DNA of 64,000 nt from a virus. This document shows positions 31,355-39,705 of this stretch, in pieces. Position 1 is the first letter of the stretch. Every line of letters starts with the position of its first letter. The position numbers and the translations under genes were made by a program. The DNA is taken from positions 1 through 64,000 of the IMG/VR virus record IMGVR_UViG_3300042691_022081. One strand, given 5' to 3'. The notes under the pieces are model-generated. The model ran no database searches. It was not told the origin of the DNA and saw only the letters and a program-made list of their open reading frames with translations.

Positions 31355-31471
31355 TGGTGTAGACGGTAGGATTCGAACCTACAAAGCCGCCATATTGGCT
31401 TGGCCTGTTCCTCCCAATGGCAGTTTGTTACATACCACCGGGAGAGGTCTACCAGTTCCACTCACGTCTAC
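31355..31471 (-). tRNA. Abnormal class-II-like tRNA (Leu-type D arm) with extended anticodon-side hairpin
   Basis: On the minus strand a perfect 7-bp acceptor (GTAGACG/CGTCTAC), discriminator A and encoded CCA frame a 117-base element. The T arm is perfect (GTAGG-TTCGAAT-CCTAC) and the D arm TGGAACTGGTAGAC is like tRNA-Leu. Between them a 12-bp hairpin (CTCCCGGTGGTA/TGCCATTGGGAG, with G-U pairs) carries a 10-base loop TGTAACAAAC, followed by a second hairpin around AAGCC/GGCTT. A normal 5-bp, 7-base anticodon arm is not seen, so the anticodon is not assignable. An intron, extended stem or non-decoding tRNA mimic are options. Confidence 0.7.
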
Positions 31472-31477
31472 ATGCAT

Positions 31478-31506
31478 AGTATATATTCGATATTGGATAA
31501 AGTCAA
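31478..31506 (-). promoter_or_regulatory. Sigma70-type promoter for the tRNA
   Basis: TTGACT (31501-31506), a 17-base spacer and TATACT (31478-31483) on the minus strand. The predicted start falls at about the first base of the tRNA. Confidence 0.8.
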
Positions 31507-31534
31507 GTTATTTTGGTACCCTAGTTGCTATACG

Positions 31535-31542
31535 TTAAATAC
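31535..31542 (+). promoter_or_regulatory. Late-type box TTAAATAC
   Basis: Six bases after TAAATA comes ATG 31548; no ribosome site is seen. It stands divergent to the tRNA promoter. Confidence 0.5.
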
Positions 31543-31547
31543 ATCTA

Positions 31548-32516
31548 ATGAACTTTAACCAAATACCATTCGAACAAATTGTAAGTTTTGGACAACGTAC
31601 CATGTTAGATCGTCCGTTGTTTTCTGTAAGTTGGATTCTTGGACGATTTTGTAATTATAATTGTAGCTACTGTTGGCCATATGCCCGTAGCGACAAATTG
31701 GATCACCAACCACTTGAAGTTTACAAATCCACAGTAGACGAGATTAAAAGACAAGCACGGGCCAATGGGTTTAACCAATTCCATTGGAGTTTTAGTGGTG
31801 GCGAACCAACTGCCTATAAACATCTTTTGGATTTAATCAAACACCTAGACGAAAAAGAAAGCAGTTACCAAAGTGTGCATATGACTACTAATTTGTCGCC
31901 AGGAAGTAAATGGTGGAAAAGTTGGTGTGATGCAACTGCTTTGTTACAACGAAGAAGTATTACAGCCAGCTTCCATGATGAATTTGCAGGAGAACAAGAG
32001 TTCGGTGACAAGTGTTTACAATTACAATATGAACTAGTACATGTTACTGTTAATCAAGTTATGGTTCCTGAAAAGTTTTATGAATTATATGAGCGTATGG
32101 CAAGATTTCATAAACGTGGAATCAATGTAACTCTTAAACCACAAAGTGATCTTACTGCTAGTCGTGTAGTTGATGGCTACACTGATGATATGATTAAACT
32201 AATGCAAGAAGGGTTTCCACAAAAATCACAAGGAGAAGACGTTTATCAGATTCGTCTCAACGATGGGGTTAAAGATTATTACTTTGATCAGGCTGAAAGA
32301 TTTAATGCTTTTGGATTTAATAAATTTAAAGATTGGACTTGCAATAGCGGTTATCAAAGTGTTATAATAAGAAGCAACGAAGTTAAAAGAAGTTATAGTT
32401 GTCATGATGAACCTCTAGGAACTCTTGAACACTTTGAATTATTTAAGGAACCTAAACGCTGTATTACTCCCACATGTGTAAGTTCAGCAGATAGTAAGAT
32501 ACCAAAATGCAAATAG
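31548..32516 (+). CDS. Radical SAM enzyme
   Basis: A 322-residue protein with RFCNYNCSYCWP (C35, C39, C42) binding [4Fe-4S], SFSGGEPTAY for SAM, and C-terminal cysteines (WTCNSG, YSCHDE, RCITPTC) of an auxiliary-cluster type. It resembles the 56962 and 58710 proteins in size and layout. The substrate is unknown. It overlaps the methyltransferase gene by 10 bases, suggesting they act together. Confidence 0.9.
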   Translation: MNFNQIPFEQIVSFGQRTMLDRPLFSVSWILGRFCNYNCSYCWPYARSDKLDHQPLEVYKSTVDEIKRQARANGFNQFHWSFSGGEPTAYKHLLDLIKHLDEKESSYQSVHMTTNLSPGSKWWKSWCDATALLQRRSITASFHDEFAGEQEFGDKCLQLQYELVHVTVNQVMVPEKFYELYERMARFHKRGINVTLKPQSDLTASRVVDGYTDDMIKLMQEGFPQKSQGEDVYQIRLNDGVKDYYFDQAERFNAFGFNKFKDWTCNSGYQSVIIRSNEVKRSYSCHDEPLGTLEHFELFKEPKRCITPTCVSSADSKIPKCK

Positions 32517-33100
32517 ATACAGAACATCTACATCATTGGATGCAGGCTATCCGACAAAGTTCAGACCCTATACGGACTATGGATGCATTTTGGTCAGGTC
32601 AACTTAAAAGCAAAGAGTGGTTAATTAAAAATTTACGACCACATGTAAAAAAATTTGTGTCAATAGACATACACGGAGGTTGGGTTGGAGTATTGGCCAG
32701 TATGTTATTCCAAAGCGATGTTCCTGTATCTAATATCCGAAGTATTGATATTGATCCTACTTGTGAACCAATTGCCACTAACATGAACAAAATAGAAGAG
32801 ATGGTTGGAAAGTTTCGAGCTGTAACAGCAGACATGTGTACAGTTCGTAGCGATGCAGATGTTATCATCAATACTAGTTGCGAACATATTACACAGGATC
32901 AATATGACTTGTGGTTAAGCGGGCATCCTCATAATAGTTTACTAGTTTTACAAAGTAATAATTACAATATCCCAGAACATGTTCGGATTGCCAAAGACTT
33001 GGAAGAATTTAAACAGCAGTGTCACATTAAAGTGCTATGGGCTGGAGAGTTAGAGCTTCCGTTGTATAAAAGATTTATGGTTATTGGTAAAACGCTATAA
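32507..33100 (+). CDS. SAM-dependent methyltransferase-like protein
   Basis: A 197-residue Rossmann-like protein: VSIDIHGGWVGVLASML takes the place of motif I, IRSIDIDPTCEPIA the motif II acid, and DVIINTSCEHIT the catalytic strand. I recall close relatives in cyanophages following radical SAM genes. The methyl acceptor is unknown. Convergent with the 33081 gene, overlapping by 20 bases. Confidence 0.7.
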   Translation: MQIDTEHLHHWMQAIRQSSDPIRTMDAFWSGQLKSKEWLIKNLRPHVKKFVSIDIHGGWVGVLASMLFQSDVPVSNIRSIDIDPTCEPIATNMNKIEEMVGKFRAVTADMCTVRSDADVIINTSCEHITQDQYDLWLSGHPHNSLLVLQSNNYNIPEHVRIAKDLEEFKQQCHIKVLWAGELELPLYKRFMVIGKTL

Positions 33101-33767
33101 CTTCTTTAGAGTATTTCTGCATACTTTTTTTAATTAATTCTTGATGTTTTAATTTATCTAAAGATCCAGACATGAATAACATGATTTTATCCTGACCAAC
33201 AAAATTTGCACCGTGATAATGTTCGTCATTTGAAAAAGCAAAACAGGCTCTATGTTTTGGAATTTCAGGATATATTGGATTACTATCTTGAGTATTGCAA
33301 ACATAAAAACTTTTATAGTCGTGCTTGGTAAGTAAAATATTATAACGTTTTGGCTCTAGATACAATGCTTTTGTATCGTCATTTTCTACTAAAGTAGAAT
33401 CGTAAAGTTCTTCTTTTCCTCGGTCCATATGCGGATTAACTTCAGAGGTTTGCCTAAAAAGTACTGCGTATGCTAGTTCTTTAAAAGGCAATTGATCTAT
33501 AATTGCTGCGATTTCTGGAAATTCTTTATCAAAATTATTTAAATATTTGCCTTTTATGCCAGTATAAACAGTTTTTGTCCGTATTAATTCTAGCAGTGTA
33601 GGAATATCGTGTAATTGATCTTCATTAAGTCGCGCATAAACTGGAACAGTATCCCAGCAATTAGAAATGCTTTTGTCTAAAAAACTCTGGCGATTACAGT
33701 AGTCAATAATCTTTTGTTCATCAGGCAATGCTGTTTCTATATCTATAGGTAAAAAAGCTATTCCCAT
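33081..33767 (-). CDS. 2OG-Fe(II) oxygenase-like (Asp/Asn hydroxylase-type) protein
   Basis: A 228-residue protein with a probable facial triad H113-x-D115 (NPHMDRGKE) and distal H185 (DEHYHGANFV), set in a jelly-roll sequence (RYNILLTKHDYKSFYVC). Such enzymes use 2-oxoglutarate and oxygen to hydroxylate proteins or small molecules. Its start shares TAATG with the radical SAM gene upstream, so both belong to the leftward operon from 36837. Confidence 0.65.
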   Translation of the reverse strand: MGIAFLPIDIETALPDEQKIIDYCNRQSFLDKSISNCWDTVPVYARLNEDQLHDIPTLLELIRTKTVYTGIKGKYLNNFDKEFPEIAAIIDQLPFKELAYAVLFRQTSEVNPHMDRGKEELYDSTLVENDDTKALYLEPKRYNILLTKHDYKSFYVCNTQDSNPIYPEIPKHRACFAFSNDEHYHGANFVGQDKIMLFMSGSLDKLKHQELIKKSMQKYSKEVIAFYQ

Positions 33768-34933
33768 TATAGGTCTATATTAAGTAAATCTAGTTTTGTT
33801 TTAACAGGGTTTCTATTAAACAAATATCTATTAGGTGGACTGTCTGGCAATACAAGTTTCTGATTTTTCCAAATATCTCTTCTAATAATTTGATGTAGAA
33901 AGTTTGTAATACCGTCAGGCACAAAGTTACACCAAGGTCCACTACGTAACTCTTCCATATCAATGTTAGTTTCGTCACACCAACTAATCAAACGTACAAT
34001 CTTATCTTCAATCTTAACCATTACATGATAAATGTTATTGTCTGCTTCGATGATGCGTTCAAAATGTTTGCCGTTGTCCTTACACCATTGCTCTGCACGT
34101 TTGTATAAGTTACTAACAAATGGTTGTTCAGTACTAGCATTACGACCTATCTCTGCACCATTACGGATGCGGAAGTTTTTAGGAGTCCATGGGTTACTAG
34201 TAATCTCGGTTAAGATGTAATCAAGTTCACTAAAGTCCACCATAGTATAACTAATGTAACCTATCTTAACATCTTCTCTGTGCATGTTCTCAATAGCACT
34301 AACTTGCTTACGTCTTACTGTTTCGTGATCAATGTAACTTGGATGATTAAGACCAATATTAACACCTGCAAGTCCCGCTTCAACACACTTGTGAGAGAAT
34401 TCAATATCATTAAAACGTATTCCGTTAGTCATTACACTAACATCTATTGCAGGGTGTAGCCCACGTATTGCTGTTACCAATTCTGGAAAGTCTTTGCGTA
34501 AGGTACTTTCAGCACCAGCGAGGATAATTCTATGTACTCCATCCTCACCCACCGGCATGGCTCGTATTTGATCAAGCAATTCTTCTATAGAAGGATCGCG
34601 GGTATCGTTTTCTGGTAAATGATAACAATGTGGGCATTCTAAATTACAACGATCACTGCCTTCAATAAGTACTCCGCCATTAAAATTAAACTGAGGATTA
34701 TCCTGAGTATAATACAGGTTAGCGTAAAACTCATAATCAGCTTCAATCATGTGATGACTAACACCGTGTATAGGACACGCTTTAGCAATAAACACTTGAT
34801 TGTCTTTATGATATCGCCACGCAGGAATGTGCCTATGGCACTGATGACAAAGACTTACTGTTTGATCTAACAAAGTTCCTTTGATGGATTCTTGTAACCT
34901 TTCAATGTTAGATTGATTAAATCCTATAATCAT
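33767..34933 (-). CDS. Radical SAM protein with N-terminal zinc-binding region (MJ0619/Tes-like)
   Basis: A 388-residue protein. The N-terminus LCHQCHRHIPAWRY (C29, C32) followed by KACPIHGVSHHM (C53) is the rubredoxin-like lead-in seen in MJ0619-type methylases and tetraether-lipid synthase relatives. The radical SAM core is RCNLECPHCYH (C96, C100, C103), then ILAGAESTLRKDF and VSVMTNGIRF. A late WCDETN/PWCNFVP adds cysteines. This subfamily attaches or couples carbon at unactivated positions; a phage member is unusual. ATGA-coupled to the B12-type protein upstream. Confidence 0.85.
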   Translation of the reverse strand: MIIGFNQSNIERLQESIKGTLLDQTVSLCHQCHRHIPAWRYHKDNQVFIAKACPIHGVSHHMIEADYEFYANLYYTQDNPQFNFNGGVLIEGSDRCNLECPHCYHLPENDTRDPSIEELLDQIRAMPVGEDGVHRIILAGAESTLRKDFPELVTAIRGLHPAIDVSVMTNGIRFNDIEFSHKCVEAGLAGVNIGLNHPSYIDHETVRRKQVSAIENMHREDVKIGYISYTMVDFSELDYILTEITSNPWTPKNFRIRNGAEIGRNASTEQPFVSNLYKRAEQWCKDNGKHFERIIEADNNIYHVMVKIEDKIVRLISWCDETNIDMEELRSGPWCNFVPDGITNFLHQIIRRDIWKNQKLVLPDSPPNRYLFNRNPVKTKLDLLNIDL

Positions 34934-36837
34934 AAAGGTCTTCCATCCATCACTGTAGTTGGAGTTGAAATGATAGGAATTACAGTTCGTTTGTAAGTTC
35001 CTTTAATAAACTTTTCAACATAGGGATTAGTAATGTTAATAATATCAGTTTTTCTTAACCATTTTTCATACATCTGATCCTGTTGATGACTAACGGAAAT
35101 TCTATCTTTGATTTCGTAAACAACGTGGGCGTTTTCCCATCTATCAATGTCAACACTAGATACTATGCTGTACGGGTATTTGTTTTTGTTGTTTTTAATA
35201 AATGCTTTTTGCAGCTCTTCAATGCTAGGATCTAAGGCAGATATTTCTCTTCCTATATTGATACCTAAAGATATAAAATAATCTGCGTTGTCGTAAATTT
35301 CATTGCCACCATAACTTTCTGATAAAGTCAATGCAATTACGTTCCCCCATTTTTCATTACTAGGTATCTCACCGTGTGTTAGATAATTTATTAGAATTTC
35401 TTCAACATTTTCTAACAAGTGTCTTCCTACAGGATCTGTTTTTAATGCATGATACAATTTATCATAGAATGTTCTGTAAGACACACCCTTCATATGATAT
35501 AGATATCTAGATATTAATTGAGTATAACCGCTGTAATGAAATTGACTCATCATCCACGCATAACTTAAACAGTCAGCTAAATCTTGTCTTGAAGCAGAAT
35601 CAGTTTCACATACCATGGCTATATCTTCATGACTGTTATCTTCATCGTCCCATTTTCTTTCTTCTAAACTTCTGTACATATCTCTAGGATAAATTAGTTT
35701 AATACCGTATTTGCTTCGATATTCTTCACTGTCCATTTCGCTATTGGGAATAACTGTACATAGATATGTTTTTATTGAATCGTGTTGACCTAATTCAGTA
35801 AGTTTCATTAGACCGTTTATATAAGTTTCTTTTGTTTCTAAAGGTAAGCCAAGGACTAATTCAGTGTAGTATCGAATGCCGTATTTTCTGCTTAGTTCAT
35901 AAACTCTTTCAAGATTGTTTAAGCCCATGTTAATTCTTTTGCTGGCTTCCAGCGTAGGCTCGTGTAGACTTTGAATAGCTATTTCAAGTCCGTAAGTCCA
36001 CTCTTGAATAATTTTTTCCATTTCAAAGCAATGTTCATTTAAATTTTTTGCATGATTAAATGTAACACGACGTATTTTGCTTCCTGGTGTTTCAACTGCA
36101 TGTCTAATCATCCACGCTATTTCTACGTCTCGTTCTTTTAAAATTCCGCTATTAGCATCAATAACAAAAATCCAATGAATGTTGTGTGTTATAGCCCATT
36201 CAATTTCATGTGCTACTCTATCTAAATTAAAAACTTTTAATTTGTTTAGATAATCTGCGCCCCAACCACAAAAAGTACAATGATAAGGACAACCTCTATT
36301 TGTCTCTAACATCATGAACCACATTACATCTGGGTTGTCAGCAATAATTTTATCAAAGAATCCAGTTGTGTACGGACTAGGATAATCGGAAATATTTGTT
36401 TGACGCGGGTTGTTCCAATAACGATGTATAGGCTCATTATCTACAACCATCTTTAACAATTTAGCCCATGCTTCTTCGCCTTCACCAAACATAGCAACAT
36501 CAATAAAATCATGTTTTAACCATGTTTCATTAATGCTAGGCCCACCAAAAACAATTAAACAATTAGGCCATCTTTTTTTAATTTTTTTTGCAAGAGATAT
36601 ATTCCAATTATGGTTCCAAACATAAGTGCTAAATCCAACAATATCAGGGTTATCTATTCTGTTTAGTACATCTACCTGACGCTCTCGTTTCCAAACAACA
36701 TCTTTTAAAGTAAAATTGTTTTTTACATATTCAAATTGATTTGCGTATGCCCATATACAGCCCACACTAAAAGGCAAATAGTGTTCGTTGAGAACACCTG
36801 AGGTAATTTCGGGCTGAATCAAGTAGACAGATTTCAT
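34930..36837 (-). CDS. Cobalamin-binding-type radical SAM protein (large)
   Basis: A 635-residue protein. The N-terminal B12-like Rossmann domain runs about 1-150 (PDIVGFSTYVWNHNW, CLIVFGGPSI, AMFGEGEEA) without the DxHxxG base-off motif. The radical SAM core has NRGCPYHCTFCGWG (C183, C187, C190), IDANSGI and LVLGLPLETKETY. A C-terminal part of more than 200 residues is unassigned. B12-radical SAM enzymes methylate or rearrange unreactive carbons. First gene of the leftward three-gene operon; a GATAAATAT box lies 27 bases upstream. Confidence 0.88.
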   Translation of the reverse strand: MKSVYLIQPEITSGVLNEHYLPFSVGCIWAYANQFEYVKNNFTLKDVVWKRERQVDVLNRIDNPDIVGFSTYVWNHNWNISLAKKIKKRWPNCLIVFGGPSINETWLKHDFIDVAMFGEGEEAWAKLLKMVVDNEPIHRYWNNPRQTNISDYPSPYTTGFFDKIIADNPDVMWFMMLETNRGCPYHCTFCGWGADYLNKLKVFNLDRVAHEIEWAITHNIHWIFVIDANSGILKERDVEIAWMIRHAVETPGSKIRRVTFNHAKNLNEHCFEMEKIIQEWTYGLEIAIQSLHEPTLEASKRINMGLNNLERVYELSRKYGIRYYTELVLGLPLETKETYINGLMKLTELGQHDSIKTYLCTVIPNSEMDSEEYRSKYGIKLIYPRDMYRSLEERKWDDEDNSHEDIAMVCETDSASRQDLADCLSYAWMMSQFHYSGYTQLISRYLYHMKGVSYRTFYDKLYHALKTDPVGRHLLENVEEILINYLTHGEIPSNEKWGNVIALTLSESYGGNEIYDNADYFISLGINIGREISALDPSIEELQKAFIKNNKNKYPYSIVSSVDIDRWENAHVVYEIKDRISVSHQQDQMYEKWLRKTDIINITNPYVEKFIKGTYKRTVIPIISTPTTVMDGRPL

Positions 36838-36864
36838 ATATAATTTCAGTTCTTTTAAGACTTG

Positions 36865-36873
36865 ATATTTATC
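36865..36873 (-). promoter_or_regulatory. Late-type box GATAAATAT, leftward
   Basis: 27 bases before ATG 36837; back to back with the rightward box at 36877-36884. Confidence 0.55.
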
Positions 36874-36876
36874 GGG

Positions 36877-36884
36877 TTAAATAA
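36877..36884 (+). promoter_or_regulatory. Late-type box TTAAATAA, rightward
   Basis: 13 bases before ATG 36898. It lies downstream of the frame's earlier ATG at 36862, supporting the later start. Confidence 0.5.
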
Positions 36885-36897
36885 TCGCAAAGAAAAT

Positions 36898-38067
36898 ATG
36901 AAACATCCTAAATTATTATATCCATTCGTTGTAAATTCAAATTGGTCAAAAACCCGTGTGATTGAATCTTACAGTCAGTTTAGTTACACAGATAGCGGAA
37001 AAGATATTTTAGATCTAAGTCTTGGAAATGCTGGCTGTTTTATGCTAGGATTTAATAGAAAAGACATAATAGATTACGTCAGTGAACAGATGCTTAAAAA
37101 CCCGTTTGTAAGCGGGGAGTATATGACTACCAATGAAGCTGTCTTAAATTTATCTGAAAAGCTATTTGATCTGAGCAATGGCTACAAATCGTTGTTTACC
37201 TTATCTGGAAGTGATGCTGTTGAAAGTGCTATTAAATTAGCAACAATGTACAACCCAGACAGGCAAAAAATCATAGGCTTCCAAAGTTCTTATCATGGAA
37301 GTACTTTTTTAGTTTCAAGTATAGGCTCTATTCCTGAGATGACTCAGCATTGGGGTAAACACATAAATTGTTGTGTACTTCCTTCTTTTGATATAGAACT
37401 TATAAGAAAAGAAATAAGTGATGCAAATTGTATAGTTATAGAATCATGCTCTTGGAATAACGGTTTAGATACGTTGTCTGATGAATTTTGGAAAGAACTT
37501 AGAGCTTTATGTACAGAAAATAATGTAGTTTTAATTATAGATGATATTGCCATGTGCGGCGGCAAGACAGGAAAATTCTTTGGGTTTAATCCATATGCTA
37601 ATCCAGATATTTTTTGTTTAGGTAAATCGTTTTCAGGAGGATATTTTCCTTTAAGTGCCTGCCTTGTAAATGATAAAATTTATCAGTCTGTTAAGGATAA
37701 ATTTTTAGCTCACGGATTTACATATTCTTTTTCTCTAAGCGGTGTATATTGTACCTTAAAATACTTAGAAATTTTAGAAAAAGAAAACCATTATGAAAAT
37801 TTTGAAAGCACTCTTGCTAGAGCAAAATTTGTAATGGATAATTTAGTTAGTAATGGATCTGTGTTAAGTTATAAAAATTATGGTTTAGTTTTTAAATTAA
37901 CAATTAAACCTACGGCAGAAGAAGTTTTTTATAATAATGGTATTAATGTTGGAGTATGGAATAGTAAAAGTGATACATCAATATTACTGATTGTTCCGTT
38001 AAATGCATCCTCTGAATATTTTAATAAATTGCAAACTAGATTACAGAACGCCTGTTCCCTTTCCTAG
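36898..38067 (+). CDS. PLP-dependent class III aminotransferase-like protein
   Basis: A 389-residue fold-type I enzyme: SGSDAVESAIK (about 103-113), SYHGST (131-136), LIIDDIAMCG (D215/D216) and the PLP lysine K243 in CLGKSFSGGYFPLSA. Members transfer omega-amino groups or isomerise amino acids (glutamate semialdehyde aminomutase-like). Slightly short for the class (usually above 400). The substrate may be an aldehyde made by neighbours. Its 3' end overlaps the amidinotransferase gene by 32 bases. Confidence 0.88.
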   Translation: MKHPKLLYPFVVNSNWSKTRVIESYSQFSYTDSGKDILDLSLGNAGCFMLGFNRKDIIDYVSEQMLKNPFVSGEYMTTNEAVLNLSEKLFDLSNGYKSLFTLSGSDAVESAIKLATMYNPDRQKIIGFQSSYHGSTFLVSSIGSIPEMTQHWGKHINCCVLPSFDIELIRKEISDANCIVIESCSWNNGLDTLSDEFWKELRALCTENNVVLIIDDIAMCGGKTGKFFGFNPYANPDIFCLGKSFSGGYFPLSACLVNDKIYQSVKDKFLAHGFTYSFSLSGVYCTLKYLEILEKENHYENFESTLARAKFVMDNLVSNGSVLSYKNYGLVFKLTIKPTAEEVFYNNGINVGVWNSKSDTSILLIVPLNASSEYFNKLQTRLQNACSLS

Positions 38068-39103
38068 AAACATCTAGCGTAAGGCAATGTATCCCAGCTT
38101 CCCAAAACATTCCGTGTCGTTGCTTGACAACATGGCAATTAACATTATGTCTTGCTAGTAGTTCAAAAACTTTAGGTTGTTCTGTTGAAAAAATTATATT
38201 ATTAGAATCTACCACAAGAACATTTGTTTCAAAAGCTACATCTTGTGCATAACCCTTCCATTCGAGAAACCACTGTTCTAACCACTCAAGTGAACTTTGA
38301 TCCTTTATGCTATGAGTTTTTTGAATGAAGTTTTGATAATTAAATGGTTCAAACATACCGTCAAGCTCTATAATATTTTTGTTACGCAATACCTCAGGGA
38401 CCCAAGTTTCATTCATGCAAATAACAGTATTATCATCTATCATATAAAACCCATGGTCAATATGACCCCAGTTATCTACTTTAGTATTATCGTTGTTAAT
38501 TATAGTTGCATCACAGTTTCTTTTCATCCATTCTAAACCTAGTTGCGTACCAGGTCCAGCATTATTAGTAATCAATGCATCTCCACATTTAAACATAGTT
38601 GCGGTATGCCACAGAATTTTATCTTTGTACAAATTACTATAAATCGTAGGGCCTTCCACATACCATTTATATTTGTCTGTAAAGTTAGTCAATACCGGCG
38701 GAGGTTGACTGAGCCAATTATATCCTTGTTTAAATAGATCAGCAAATATTTCATAATAATGTAAACTATCTATATATCTGTCTGGCATACTTGTGTAAGT
38801 TTGATATAAAGTATTCCCATAGGCAAAATATTGATCTCGAGGAACAACAGGGTTAGTTGCCATTAAAACTTTAAATGTTGGAAATTCGACTAATGCAGGT
38901 AAATTATAAACAACAGGACGGTATACTGTTACACCTAACTTTGTTAGGGTATTTGCAAGATTATCTAAATCTTCTTTAGTTTCTCGTAAAATTTGATTTA
39001 AAAGTTCTCTTGCATCGCCTGTTATTTGCCAAGACTCGGGTACTTGTGTGTAGCAATTGCCTACTATAATTTTTTCTAAAGGATCCCAGTTGGTGTAAAT
39101 CAT
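38036..39103 (-). CDS. Amidinotransferase (glycine amidinotransferase-like)
   Basis: A 355-residue member of the arginine amidinotransferase superfamily. The start IYTNWDPLEKIIVGNCY, the WGHIDHGF block (H214, D216) and the catalytic C340 in AGIHCLTLDVSRKG are all typical. It would move an amidino group from arginine to an amine, giving a guanidino product. I recall such genes in cyanophages. It converges on the aminotransferase gene, which could supply the amine. ATGA-coupled to the oxygenase upstream. Confidence 0.9.
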   Translation of the reverse strand: MIYTNWDPLEKIIVGNCYTQVPESWQITGDARELLNQILRETKEDLDNLANTLTKLGVTVYRPVVYNLPALVEFPTFKVLMATNPVVPRDQYFAYGNTLYQTYTSMPDRYIDSLHYYEIFADLFKQGYNWLSQPPPVLTNFTDKYKWYVEGPTIYSNLYKDKILWHTATMFKCGDALITNNAGPGTQLGLEWMKRNCDATIINNDNTKVDNWGHIDHGFYMIDDNTVICMNETWVPEVLRNKNIIELDGMFEPFNYQNFIQKTHSIKDQSSLEWLEQWFLEWKGYAQDVAFETNVLVVDSNNIIFSTEQPKVFELLARHNVNCHVVKQRHGMFWEAGIHCLTLDVSRKGNRRSVI

Positions 39104-39705
39104 ACGTTAACAATAAGTCCAAGGTTAATTAGAAATCTGTTTTTATTAGATTTATTGTAGCCTTCATGCCAAACATCAAAATCATTTACAAAACAAACTC
39201 CTTCACAGAAGTTTGTTTCTATACGATATAAATCTGATCCGTTTTTATCAGTATAAAAAAATGTTGATTGACTTGGATCGTCTTGTTCTATAAAATATAT
39301 TATCAAAGTAATTATTTGTATTCTAGAATCTATATGTTTGTCTATTTGAAATCCTGGTTCGTCACGCAAATATTGTCCGCCCCATAATGTTTTATCAAAC
39401 ATTTTTTCAGGAGACCAGCCGTCCCAATTACTTTGCATATCTTTGTTATTTTGATATAACTGAGTAATTATTTGTTTTTTAATTTCGTCCGACGAAAGGA
39501 AATGCAATATTTCTTTTAAAATTATACTTGTTGGAGATCCAAGTGTTGATCTACATAAATGAGGATTGCCAGCTTTCTCTGTATAGTTAGCATGGCTATT
39601 CCACTGTTCGTTTTCAAGTTCTTGTGATATCTGTTGATAACTATAAGGAATCTCTAATTTAACTTTTTCTAAGTTATGGCGTATTTGGTTTAATATTAAT
39701 TTCAT
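39100..39705 (-). CDS. 2OG-Fe(II) oxygenase (prolyl-4-hydroxylase-like)
   Basis: A 201-residue jelly-roll enzyme: H124-x-D126 (KHIDSRIQ), distal H180 (FDVWHEGYN) and R190 (NKNRFLINLGL) that would bind 2-oxoglutarate. It sits between the amidinotransferase and two B12-type radical SAM genes, all joined by ATGA overlaps, so it likely acts in the same pathway. The substrate may be a protein side chain or the guanidino compound. Confidence 0.8.
   Translation of the reverse strand: MKLILNQIRHNLEKVKLEIPYSYQQISQELENEQWNSHANYTEKAGNPHLCRSTLGSPTSIILKEILHFLSSDEIKKQIITQLYQNNKDMQSNWDGWSPEKMFDKTLWGGQYLRDEPGFQIDKHIDSRIQIITLIIYFIEQDDPSQSTFFYTDKNGSDLYRIETNFCEGVCFVNDFDVWHEGYNKSNKNRFLINLGLIVNV

Noticed and set aside
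31317-31538. Plus-strand frame of 73 codons
   Set aside because: It is antisense to the tRNA (the GRIRTYK-type translation is a known tRNA artefact).
31548-32516. QueE (7-carboxy-7-deazaguanine synthase) to complete a QueC/QueD route
   Set aside because: The size, spacing and extra C-terminal cysteines fit SPASM-like enzymes, and no QueE-specific signature is visible.
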